Assembly: GCA_949358305.1 (NCBI GenBank)
Contig: OX442317.1
Location: 7,754,186-7,818,185 of the forward strand
Direction: 5' to 3'
Source of the DNA: Strigamia acuminata
Taxonomy: Eukaryota > Arthropoda > Chilopoda > Geophilomorpha > Linotaeniidae
Length of the DNA stretch: 64,000 bases
Shown here: one piece after another, positions 46,305 through 56,239 of the stretch
Position numbering within the stretch: position 1 is the stretch's first letter
Layout: each line of letters starts with the position of its first letter
Position numbers and translations under genes: made by a program
Notes under the pieces: model-generated
What the model was told of the DNA's origin: nothing
The model's database searches: none
Seen by the model: the letters and a program-made list of their open reading frames with translations, nothing else

Positions 46305-47597
46305 ATGACGCTTGCTGTTTCTTCAGTTATACTAACCTCGGTCTTCTTATTTTGACTCAACATGTAAGTTAATTTTTTTAAGTAAGGCAGTTATCAAATT
46401 TATTACACGAGACTTTACTGCAAGTGTTACTAAATCATTTGCACGCATAGGATGATTATGTGACAATTAAAGGAACGGTCTATGGACTCCCTGAAGGAAA
46501 ACACGCTCTACTTTTGCATAAAAATAGAATGAAAAATTCTCGTAGTAAGTATGCGAAATAATAATTGCATTAGCTGAATCCCATAATATGAAAATGCTAT
46601 ACTTTGCTGATTAACACAATGTAAATTTTTTTTATGCGATTTAAGGTTGCGAAAACCTTGGAGACCATTTTGATTATCCATCTCACAAACACAAGCATGG
46701 GCAGTAAGTTGAAGGAATTTTTTGTTTCGATGTACAAAATATGATAAAAACATATTCTCAGGCATTCAGGAGATTTGGGGAATATTAAAGCAATCGTCGA
46801 TGGAGACATTAAAGGCACATACGCAACGGTGGACACTCGTAGCAACCACGTCTCGTTAGGAAAGGGCAAAAATTCGATCATCAGTCGTGCAATTGCTGTA
46901 AGCTTATATTTTGCAATACATAGTACATTTACATAGAAGTAAGTAGTGGTTGATAGGGCGTCCTGAAACATCATTGGAATCACCGTTAAATTCTACACTG
47001 GAAACACATTTTAAAAGTCCAAAACTGTTCTTTTTCATTTTTGATTGAAAACCACACAGTGGGGTTTGAACTTGTTTGAAAATAAGTTTAGAGTGGGCAT
47101 TCTTTGAGATCACGGAAAAATGTCAAAAAGCTTACCAAATGCTACATGAATAATGAGATTGGTTTCATGCTAACCTGCACCTGAAAGTCAATAAGAGTCA
47201 CTACAATTGTAAAAAACAACTTTGTTTAAAATGGAGTGGAATTTCTTTGAAATCAAGGGAAAATGTCAAAAACTACACCCAATGCAGCATGAATAATAGG
47301 GCTGGTTTCATGTGAACCAGCATCAAGAAACTATATAAAAGGGTTGTTAGGTCATTAGACAAACCACCCACCCATTTTCCTTTCCCCCAATCCTCCCCCA
47401 CCCACTTCTTCCTCCTACACCCTACCCCTTTCCAGCACCACTACACCACCTGTTTCAGGACGCCCTATAGACCACTACTGAAGTAAGAAACTTCTTACTT
47501 TTTTTTTTAGATTCATCGTTATAAAGATGTACTTAAACCAGGTCATGATGATGATTCTGGACCTCCAATTGCCTGTTGCACAATTCGTAAGTTTTGA
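46305..47597 (+). pseudogene. Cu/Zn-SOD-like copy 4, broken in exon 1
   Basis: Five exons align with copies 1-3: 46305-46363, 46451-46544, 46646-46703, 46762-46897 and 47511-47597. Exons 2-5 are intact and end RKF then TGA, with KGTVYGLPEGKH, CENLGDHFDY and HSGDLGNIK. Exon 1 is 59 bases long against 66 in the others; the net loss of seven bases shifts the frame and brings TGA before the exon end, destroying the signal peptide. His46 is Leu and the Arg143 position Pro. Intron 4 is swollen to 613 bases by a transposon. It may still be transcribed, but a normal secreted product is unlikely from this start. Confidence 0.75.
46942..47479. mobile_element. TIR element in intron 4 of SOD-like copy 4
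   Basis: Ends AGTAGTGGTTGATAGGGCG and CGCCCTATAGACCACTACT are inverted with two mismatches over 29 bases. The flanks GAAGTA (46936-46941 and 47480-47485) form a 6-bp direct repeat. Inside is a diverged tandem duplication of about 110-120 bases (GGAAAAATGTCAAAA, CATGAATAAT, TTGGTTTCATG in both halves). The superfamily is not clear from the ends. No transposase frame. Confidence 0.85.
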
Positions 47598-48366
47598 TGC
47601 AACTCTTAAGAATCCATCTCGCACGCCAGTTCTTAAAGTTAATCACCAAACAAATTAATCAATTAGTAGATGCACATCAGTCAGAAAGACTCATTTAATA
47701 TGCTTTTGACGACACATTGGATTGTTTTAATAAAATTCCGTATATTATTTACTGAATTAAAAGTGAATGAATAATACACTAAAAGGTTTCGAAAAATAAA
47801 CAAACTGGTTAGCATGACGTTTTTATTGCAGTGTTATTATTATCTCAACAAACCTATCTGTACCTCAAAACTGCCCGGACGGCGCAATGTCCGGACCACA
47901 CAGAGTTCACTGTATATACTACGTATGCGTACATAAAATACATACAATAAATAATCACCTTTCCTCATGATAGTTCAAACGTATTTGCACTCAGTTTCTT
48001 TGCAGACACGGTATTGGTGCAACACGTTAAACCTAAATAAAACAATGAAACCAAATGATTAGCTTTAGAATAAAAAAATTTCACATACAGTGTTACAATC
48101 TTATATTTCTTTAACTTAATTTGAATTTTAACTCTGTTCTATTCGAAGAATTCAATTGCTTGTAAATGTGCTTTAAGTTCCATGCCAAGTCAACTAAACA
48201 AATGTTGATAAGTATTCTCAAAGTGAATTAAAAACTTAAATAGGTAACGCACACAATAACCATTTTGTCAAGAGTCAAAATCAAGAGTTTTGGCGTGCTG
48301 ACCTTAGTAAATTCCCTTGGGTTTTCAATGCGATGAAACTGAACAAATCTACCGGTAATCATAAAA

Positions 48367-50792
48367 TTATATACCATTACAACATAATGCCAGAGATGGA
48401 TTCCGTCCAGTATTGACTTCAGCATTCTGTTTAACTTTGAGCTTAAGATTCTTTCGAGTTTCTTGACCATCAATATTCTGTTTTGTTTTAGTTTCATTAT
48501 TCTGCCTATCAACTTGCTGTTGTTCCAGTTCTCCTGAAATTATTAACATTGAATATTAATATTTTGAATTTGATGCTGATAACATATCAAGCTTAAGTCA
48601 ATATAAAATAAAAAAAATTAAGTGATTAGTGATATTTAGATAGTAATACACATTTGTGGAAAAAAAGGATTTTTTTCACAAAAAAAGATGACATTTTTAA
48701 AATTCCATTCTAGCAATCCAATTGTTTTTGTTTTACAGTAAGCTTCTTTGCATTTTTCAACAATAAGAGAATTTACAGCAGTTTAATTAGTCATTCTACT
48801 CTATTGCAGTAAAATCTAGAACTTCTTTATGAATGCACGCTAGTTTTATACGCGATGAAACTGAACGAGACAAAAATCTTAGCACACATTTGATTCTCTT
48901 TGCTACTCTTCAGTTGGATTTTCTATTTGTATTTTAGCAACTTACCATCGATAGACGTTTGTGGCGTTTGCGATCCAGGATTCTTTTCAATCTCGTTTAA
49001 TGGCTGAGTTTCTGATGGACCTAACAATTATTAACATTAATATTTTGCTTGTGATATACGATATTTGCAATTTACCTTCTATGTCTATTATACTCTTCTT
49101 CTGAGGAAGTTTGACTTTCAACATAAGCTTATATCTTCTAACCAGCATTATAATGATTCCAAAAACAACAATTAGTGCCACAACGCCCACCACTATTAAT
49201 ATCAGTTCTGTTGGATTCTTGGTGAGATTGTTGTGCATTCCCCCAGTTGAGTTACCTAAACCACTATCTGAAGTATTTTCTACTTTAATTCCTTTAAACG
49301 GAACTATTGTTGGTATTGATTGCAACGAAGTCGAGAAGAAATCACGATATTCGTGCAACTCAGACTCGGAGGCATTTTGAACGTCCAAGAGTTCGCACCA
49401 GTTGGATGACTGGTTGGCATAAACACACAAGAGCGCATTGTTTCCCACAGAACTAAAAAACGTCTTGTGCAATGGTAAAACGACAAATCTTCCGACACCT
49501 GCAGTTACTTCTTGCGTAATTTCATGTCCACTTTGATCCCAAACTGCAAACGAAACGTCATTCCGATCGGCTGTAACGTTCAAATTAATTTTTAGATAAA
49601 TCTCGTCGTCTTTACGATACACACCTTCAAACCAAGAATTAAAATTTGAATTGTGTTCGATATTTTCCATTTTACAACCATAATAAAACTCAACAAGTTT
49701 ATTAGAAGATTTGAAACTTCTAGCTTTCACTAAATTCCCAGGCAACCCATCACCGTCATTCAGCACTGATTCTTTTCGGTGAAGTCCTTTCAAAGACGTG
49801 AAATTCCAACCGTACACATTCCCATTACATACTTCACTCGTCAATAGATCCAAACCGTTGGTTTTGTTCATTACGGCAGCCTCGTTTCCGAATTGGTACC
49901 AACAATATTTCTCTACGTTAACTTCTTTATTAGAATTAAACGATTGAGTGTATTTGGTTTTAAATATCGTCTCTGTGTCATCTTTAAACCAGAAATACCA
50001 TCCGGCAGGTTGACTAACATCTGTTTCTTTCGTACAATGAACCTTAAATTCATTATTCTTATCGACCAGTGAGGTGTATTTTGATGGTAGCAATATCTTT
50101 TCTTCGTCTACATTTATTTTGAGTATGTTAAATGTTTTGGGATTATTCAATTGTACATGTTCAGAGATGCGAATTGGTGAGTATCGAAGTTTACAAATTC
50201 CGTACGCTCGGCATGGGTTTTCTTTGATTTTCAGTTCTTTACTCCTTACATGAAAACACAGGTGACTTCCTGTACACAGATTATCATTATTTTTGGGATG
50301 ATCAATAGATTTTTCGTTTGCTGTTGATTCTTTGCAGTCGCATTCGCAGAAAAAAACCTCGAGTTGCACAGTGTGGCCGCAGTCGAAAAATTTTGTTTTT
50401 TCGAATTGTTGTAAGGCACCTTCAAGTTTAACGTCTGATCTTATATTTCCACTTGTCAGCGTATTTATCAATAAAAACACAATCTAAAAGAAAAGTATAG
50501 ATTATAATAAAACCGATTTTCATTTACCGTACAGTCGTGAATAAAAAGAAATTTCCTTTAGTTTAGCTGTTTTAATTTTATCTACCAGGTGGCATAAAAA
50601 TCCATTGAGATTCAATGACATCAATCTTGACCCGGTCTCTCGTCTTGCCCGAACAACAGTATTAAAAGATAGACTGGGCAAATAATGATAGATAAACAGC
50701 TAAACTAAACGGACGTTTTTTTGTCCACGGCTGTACATCACATCATATCATATCGTACTTACCAAACTGGATAACTCGTTGGAGATCAGCAT
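48367..50792 (-). CDS. Membrane-protein family, gene A (type I receptor-like, 559 residues)
   Basis: Exons 50792-50763, 50483-49076, 49020-48946 and 48533-48367 join in frame with GT-AG borders. The N-terminus MLISNELSSL plus IVFLLINTLTSG is a signal peptide. Residues about 40-115 form a Cys-rich module with eight cysteines (DCGHTV, CECDC, LCTGSHLCFH, PCRAYGIC). Next comes a long ectodomain with six spaced cysteines, GWYFWFKDD, FEGVYRKDDEIYLK, FAVWDQSGHEI and many N-glycosylation sites, a stalk, one membrane helix (about 435-460, ending RRYK), and a roughly 95-residue polar tail without a tyrosine motif. I do not recognise the family. Its 3' end faces SOD-like copy 4. Ectodomain and helix suggest a cell-surface receptor or adhesion protein; this is inference. 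Confidence 0.85.
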
Positions 50793-51108
50793 TATTTAAT
50801 AGAAATACCAATTAGCGCTAGTATAAATTGAAGACGTGTCTTAACAAAATGTCATTCACGTATTCCTATCGCGTGAGTTTTTACACAATGACATAATTAT
50901 CTTTATAGTCTGAGATTTCATAATATCAACGTTTAATCATATGATCACGATCACTTACCTTTAAGGAGTGTTGATTTAGAGAAGCGATTCGATATTTTTG
51001 TGTGTTTTGACGTTAAGTGGAAAGTGTAAACCACGCCTCGCAATCACACTTTTTCAATTTGTTATTTGTCTCGCTATCTGTGATTGAACATTGACACAGC
51101 CTCAGCGC

Positions 51109-51170
51109 GAAGACTTTAATCATTGGCTCCACCTCGCGACAATCAGACTGAATTAGTACTGACACAACAG
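51109..51170 (-). promoter_or_regulatory. Conserved block upstream of gene A
   Basis: Contains CTTTAATCATTGGCTCCACC and GAATTAGTACTGACAC, matching CTTTAATCACTGGCTCCACC and GAATTAGTATTGACTC at 61671-61741 upstream of gene D. It lies about 320 bases before A's start codon. Retention while nearby DNA has diverged suggests a shared promoter element, though recent duplication could also explain it. Confidence 0.45.
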
Positions 51171-51179
51171 CACAGATTT

Positions 51180-52120
51180 GAGGAGAGCAAAGATGATTAC
51201 ATTTAAAACACTGGTTTTTATTTGTGATAACAATATATAATACAAATTAATCCCTTTTAAGCGAAGTGATATGTTCCCAATGCATTCGTATATACGCGAC
51301 CCCGACGGACAAAATAATGAACCAAATAAGTTAGTTTTGGAAATGCCAGTTTCCTCAGTTTCCACAGTCTAGTTGCAGCAATAAATAAAATCATCTTTGT
51401 ACAGTACCTCAAAAAAAAAAAGAAATAAATAATTTTAATTTTTTTTATCAATGTAATCTTCAACAAGCATTTTACTCCGTTCTGACAGCAGAATCGTGTG
51501 AATCATTGTTTCAGAGATAACATGCCTAAAACTGATTCATGGTAGGTGGAAATATCATAATCAGTTGTTTATGGCTATGGCAAAGTTTTAACAAGTTATC
51601 AAAATGATACTATCAAAATAAATAATCTGGAATCTTCTCCAAACTCGGATTCTGACATCAGAAGTTGCGTTTAGAAATAGTCTACAGAGCCTTAAACTAA
51701 TTTTTTTTTTAAATAAAACATTAGCCCAAAAGGCCCACTTTTATAAATTAGAATGAAAGTTTCAGCAGTAGTAGGGTTAATTTTAATTGTATTTTATATT
51801 TGTATTTTGCTTACTGTAATAACTGTAAAGTCTCTTGTGGTGTTGTTCAATTAAACTTCACTTACTTTTGCATGTTCTAAATATTCAGCCCTATTTAGGG
51901 TTAAATGTGTACTAAAAGAGTGCAAACAAAAAACGACCTTTCTTGATTGATTTAGTGAGTGCAACAAAGAAAAGAGGTTGCCAGGGATTCCCCTGGCAAC
52001 TTACAATGTAAGAGGTTGCGAGGATTCGCAACAATTAAGATACATGCTTAATTTATTATAATATTGTTCAATATTGCAATCCATAATGGCAGACAATGCA
52101 TGGTAACCTTTTTGAGACGA
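51180..52120. other. Spacer between genes A and B
   Basis: AT-rich DNA with short frames. No SOD-like relic is recognisable here, unlike the B-C and C-D spacers. GGTTGCCAGGGATTCCCCTGGCAAC at about 51976-52000 forms a short hairpin (described here only in part: GTTGCCAGGG pairs with CCCTGGCAAC). Confidence 0.5.
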
Positions 52121-52123
52121 ATG

Positions 52124-53783
52124 CTAGGGCAATTCAGAAGACGGGTTTAAGGGCTGGGCAGGATTTCCATTGTGTAGCGCCTCACTTTCCGACAACTCTA
52201 AATAATTATACGTAAAATTATTAGCATTAAAAATTTTGATTGCAATCTACTGTATTTATAACGTACCCATTTCCTCACTGCGATTCAGGAGATTCTTGAT
52301 ACACTTATAACCGTATCTTCTAATCAGTATAGCTGTAATAGGTACTGCTAATACCAGAAATGCACAACATACCACTACCGGTAATAACATTGAGTTCCCG
52401 TCTATATCCAAATCGTAGTAATCAGTTGAGTTACTTGAATCACTTTCTGTTGAATTTTCTGTTTTGCTTTCCTTCAATGTAACTATTGTTTGTGTTGAAG
52501 TCGACGGTGATAAAGTCGAGAAAACATAATCGCGATATTCTTTCAACTCAGACTCGGAAGCGTTTTTAATGTCCAAGTATTCGCACCAGTTGGATGATCG
52601 ACTCACGTAAATGCATACGAGGGCATTGTTTCCCACGGAATCAGAAAACGCCTTGTGCAATGGTAAAACAACAAATCTTCTTATATAGACACTTTTTTCC
52701 TGCGTGATTTCATGCCCACTTCGATCCCAAATTGCGATCGAAACATCATTCCAAACGGTTGTAAAGTTCAAATTAATTTTCAAATAAATTTCTTTCTCGT
52801 TACGATATACGCCTTCAAACCATGGAAAAAAATTTGAATTGTGTTCGATATGTTCTATTTTACAACCATAATAAAACTCAACAAGTTTATCAGAAGATTT
52901 AAAACTTCCAGCTTCCACTTCAATCCCAGGCAACGACACGTCACCATCATTCAATACTGATCCTTTTCGGTGAAGTCCAATCACGGACCAAAGATTCAAA
53001 CCGTACTCATTGCCATTGCATACGTCATTCGTTAATGGATCCGAAGCCGCAATTTTATTCATTATGGCATTCTCATTTCCTAATTGGAACCAACACAGTT
53101 TCTCAAAGTTAACTTCTTTATCAGAATTAAACGACTGAGAATAATTGGTTTTGAATATCGTCTCTGTGTCATCTTTAAACCAAAAATACCACCCAGGTTG
53201 ATTGGCCCGAGAATAATCTATTTCTCTCATACATTGAATCTTAAATTCGTCGTTGTTGTAAACCAGTGAGGTATATTTTGATGATAGCAAAATGTTTTGA
53301 TCGTTTCCATCCAGCTTGAGTATGTTAAATGTTTTGGGATTAGTCAATTGTACATGTTTAGAGATGCGATTTGGTGACAATCCGAGTTTACAAATTCCGT
53401 ATGTTCGGTTTGAGTTTTCACTATTTTTCAGATGTTTGCTGCTTACATGAAAACACTTATTATTTTCCGCACATGGATAATCATTGTTTCTGGGATGCTC
53501 GTAAGCTTTTTCATTTGCTGTTGATTCATCGGGGTCGCAAACGCACAAAAACACTTGTAGGTAGACAGGGTGGCCACATTCGAAGATTTTTGAGGTTTTG
53601 AATTGTTCCAAGGCACCAACAATTGTAACGGGTGCATTTATATTTTCACTTGACAGCGCATAAGGCAGTAGTAACAGAATCTAAAAGAACAAAATTATTA
53701 TGTACATAAACTATTATTTACATATTTATTGGACTCCATGTTGGATCCACCAAATTCATTCACACGAGCAGAATTTTTGTCAT
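52124..53783 (-). CDS. Membrane-protein family, gene B (501 residues)
   Basis: Exon 2 (53680-52267) carries nearly the whole protein; exon 3 (52197-52124) adds a 24-residue tail (ELSESEALHNGNP, then PLNPSSELP) ending in TAG. The start is taken as the 18-base exon 53783-53766 (MTKILL, donor GTGTGA), because genes C and D have the equivalent ATG-x-x-Ile-Leu. A rival exon MMMKHFKLIIK at 54295-54263 with donor GTAAGC is also in phase. The mature protein resembles A, with FECGHPVY, GWYFWFKDD, AIWDRSGHEI and a membrane helix ending RRYGYKC. The Cys-rich module lacks two cysteines kept in A, C and D (CDP for CDC, NRTYG for CRAYG). A transposon separates the two candidate starts. Confidence 0.83.
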
Positions 53784-53792
53784 TTACCAACT

Positions 53793-54242
53793 TTACATGG
53801 GCAGATTTTTCCAGATAAGTGAAAAAATTATATTTTGTTCATCTGGAAAATCATGTACTTTAGACGCGTTAGTTTTCTCGTAAACATGACGTCATACGTG
53901 ACTAAGTGAAATTTGCGCGTAATGAATTTCGATTTTCTGGAACAACAAAATGGCTAACTTAAACGAACCAAATTTAGCCGTTGTAACTTCTCTCAAAAGC
54001 AAGAAAGAAGGATTAAAATTTGTTATCAAACCCAGGAATACATCATTTTTGATTACACTTGGTGATATTTTTAATAAGGACACGAAATATCAAAGTCAGT
54101 AGGGCACTTTGGCACATATATGAGTTTGCACTACTTCTTGTACCTCTTGCAACTTGAATTGAGTTTTAGCCTGTATATCTTTTCTGAAAAACTAGTTTGT
54201 TTACTAAATTTGGATTTTCACTTATCTGAACTTGGTACATGT
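53793..54242. mobile_element. MITE inserted in the 5' part of gene B
   Basis: Left end TTTACATGG...CAGATAAGTGAAAAA and right end TTTTCACTTATCTG...TACATGTA are inverted relatives. A related segment lies at 13478-13625. It separates the MTKILL and MMMK candidate first exons, which are contiguous in gene C. No clear target duplication. The 60-63 codon frames inside are not genes. Confidence 0.6.
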
Positions 54243-54262
54243 AGACTTGGTAATACGCTTAC

Positions 54263-54295
54263 CTTAATTATCAGTTTAAAGTGTTTCATCATCAT
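54263..54295 (-). other. Alternative or stranded first exon of gene B
   Basis: Three consecutive ATG codons open an 11-codon exon (MMMKHFKLIIK) with an optimal donor GTAAGC and phase 0, fitting exon 2 at 53680. In gene C the homologous MMMKQFVLIF reads straight on into the conserved MITILH start. In B the two parts are split by the MITE. It could serve as an alternative start. Confidence 0.5.
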
Positions 54296-54590
54296 GATGT
54301 GACAATGTTAAGTGCTTACAGATTGTAATTTGAAGTGAAAATGCTACTACAGTGTATTAAGTATTAAAACAACGTAACAGTCAACGAAACCCAGCACACC
54401 TGATTGCGTCTACTGTTTTGTCTAGCACATTTTAGAATGTGCTTATCAATAAATTAATAAAGATAATTATACGATGAGTAAGTTTTTATCTTTATTAATT
54501 TATTTTGCAATATCGGAATGTGCACTGCTACGTCATAACAGTTACACCGTCCTGTGTACAGAATAATAAATAACAAAACCATATGTTTAG

Positions 54591-54660
54591 TCATTCAGGA
54601 TTTTTTAAAAATATTGTCGCAGTTTATACGGTGGAGACGTTAAAGGCTCTAAGCAACTGT
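54591..54660 (+). pseudogene. Relic of SOD-like exon 4 (between genes B and C)
   Basis: TCATTCAGGA follows ATATGTTTAG, as at the exon 4 acceptor of the intact copies. Downstream, GGTGGAGACGTTAAAGGC matches GATGGAGACATTAAAGGC of copy 4. The frame is disrupted and similarity ends where the LINE fragment begins. The flank AATAAATAACAAAACCATAT is shared with the second relic at 58242. Confidence 0.75.
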
Positions 54661-54669
54661 TGAGATGGG

Positions 54670-55580
54670 CAAATTTGGTCTTGGCTGACGAAATCAAGTG
54701 ATTTTATTATTTTGCATCCCTACACGTTGGGTGGTGTTTTGATTCCACGACGTTCGGTGATAAGGGATCTGGGTGTGACTTTCGATGATTGTTTTATCTT
54801 TAGAAATCATGTTAATCGATTGGTCGGTGAGTGTACGAGGGTTTTGGGCATTCTCTTTCGTCTCTCTTTTGTTTTTACGTCTCCGGGTCCGCTTCGCTTG
54901 TTGTTTATTTCTTTGGTTCGTTCTCGTATTTTGTTTTCGTCTTTGGTTTGGAGGGGCTGTGCTGTCTATCTGCTTAACCGTCTCGAGGGGCTGCAACGTA
55001 ATTTTGCTTGGATGATTTATAGGAGATATTTTTATCACCTATTTAATTATTCTTATTCGGAGGTGCTCGTGGCTTTGGGTTTGCGTTCTGTTGGTTCCCA
55101 TATGATTCTTCTTGACTGCATTTTCGTTTTTCGTTTGATCAGTGGCAAGGTCGTGGCTCCCTGTCTGTTATCTTGCTTGCACTTTAATGTTCCTTGGGTG
55201 GGGAGGGAGTTGCGCACCCCACGTGTTACTTTCTCTGTTTCTAACTCTTACTCCCCTGTTGGGCGTTTATTACGGAGCGTTAATGTCTTTTTGGGTGATA
55301 TTGACATTTTTAATTGTACTCTCTCTGGTATTGAGCATGCTTTTGTTGTTGGGTCTTGATGCTGATTTAATGTAATTTTAATTTTGATTTTTTGTTTTTG
55401 CTGTTGTGTTTCTTTTGATGTTCTATTTTGAATTATGATTTTTTTTTTTTTTTTTGATCTCTTTTTGTTTTTGTAATTGACGATGGTTGTTTAGGTGGTT
55501 TGATGGGTGTCCCCCCCCTGTAGGCTTCGGCTGTTGGGGGGCACCCTTCTTTTGGAAAATAAACAATAATAATAATAAGA
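54670..55580 (+). mobile_element. 5'-truncated non-LTR retrotransposon (C-terminal reverse transcriptase part)
   Basis: A 215-codon frame (54712-55359) begins within a reverse transcriptase C-terminus: VIRDLGVTFDDCFIFRNHVN, then LFISLVRSRILFSSLVW, LNRLEGLQRNF. These match the DLGV-x-FD, LVRS-x-L-x2-SLVW and R-x-E-x-LQ-x-F motifs of Jockey/CR1-like LINEs. Catalytic and endonuclease domains are missing through 5' truncation. The 3' UTR holds a GC-rich hairpin near 55505-55546, and the element ends in an (AATA/AAT)n tail near 55560-55578. It cuts off the SOD relic on its left. Confidence 0.88.
55505..55546 (+). repeat. GC-rich hairpin at the LINE 3' end
   Basis: GGGTGTCCCCCCC pairs with GGGGGGCACCC around a loop containing GGCTTCGGCT, in otherwise AT-rich DNA. 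Similar 3' stem-loops act as reverse transcriptase recognition sites in several LINE clades; that role here is inferred from position. Confidence 0.75.
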
Positions 55581-55589
55581 AAATTAAAA

Positions 55590-56235
55590 ACAATTTTATC
55601 TAACTTTTTCTAGATACAAAGATTTTTTTTTATTGCTGCAACTTATAAACCAAAAACAATAATATCACGACCAACAAGCAAAATTATTTTCTTCAAACTG
55701 TATACTTTTATAATGGTGGATTTTAATTATTATTATTATTATTATTATTATTATTTTTTGTGATTAAAATTAATCAATGTTGTATTAAATAAAGAAAATA
55801 GTTTATGAAGAGAGAGAATCTGTATATGTTCGGAGTCTTGGTCCTGGCCGGTCATTAGTACTCCGACATTTCATATCTATCATTTTTTCATGTTATGTGG
55901 AAGACGCGCCCTGGTGCCATTGACCGACCGTTAACTTCCAAAAACTATATTTACAATGATGTGAGTGGCGGACGAACAGCAAAGGGTCAGGGGAGAATTA
56001 CGAGGCACTGGAAGCATCTCACAATAAACAAAAGACGCAAAGAGCACTCTAGGAGGGAATACATTTTAGCATTTTAGATAACTTTTCCGTAACCCAATGT
56101 GGACAAAGACCGCTTGAACAGTGTGGTTGAATCTCATTTGCCTTTTACCGTCCAGTTATGCATGGCCCATACGACAGTCAGATCCCAGAGGACAGTAAAG
56201 AAGTCATTCTCTTCTTTCCTAGGGACTCAGCCGTG
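55590..56235. other. Spacer downstream of the LINE and gene C
   Basis: Contains an ATT microsatellite at about 55728-55757 and a GC-richer patch at 55890-56060 with a 60-codon plus frame that has no domain. No gene is supported. Confidence 0.5.
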
Positions 56236-56239
56236 AATG

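Noticed and set aside
49111-49380. Plus-strand frames opposite genes A-D (also 53084, 57198, 59503, 60320)
   Set aside because: They recur at the same relative position in each paralogue because the minus-strand genes are homologous; no independent start, splice or domain evidence.
51180-52120. A third SOD relic expected between genes A and B
   Set aside because: I searched this spacer for the GGAGATTTGGG and CCTCCAATTGCCTG motifs by eye and found no convincing remnant.
54694-55038. 114-codon minus-strand frame opposite the LINE
   Set aside because: Its Lys/Thr/Asn/Gln-rich translation is the shadow of the reverse transcriptase frame.
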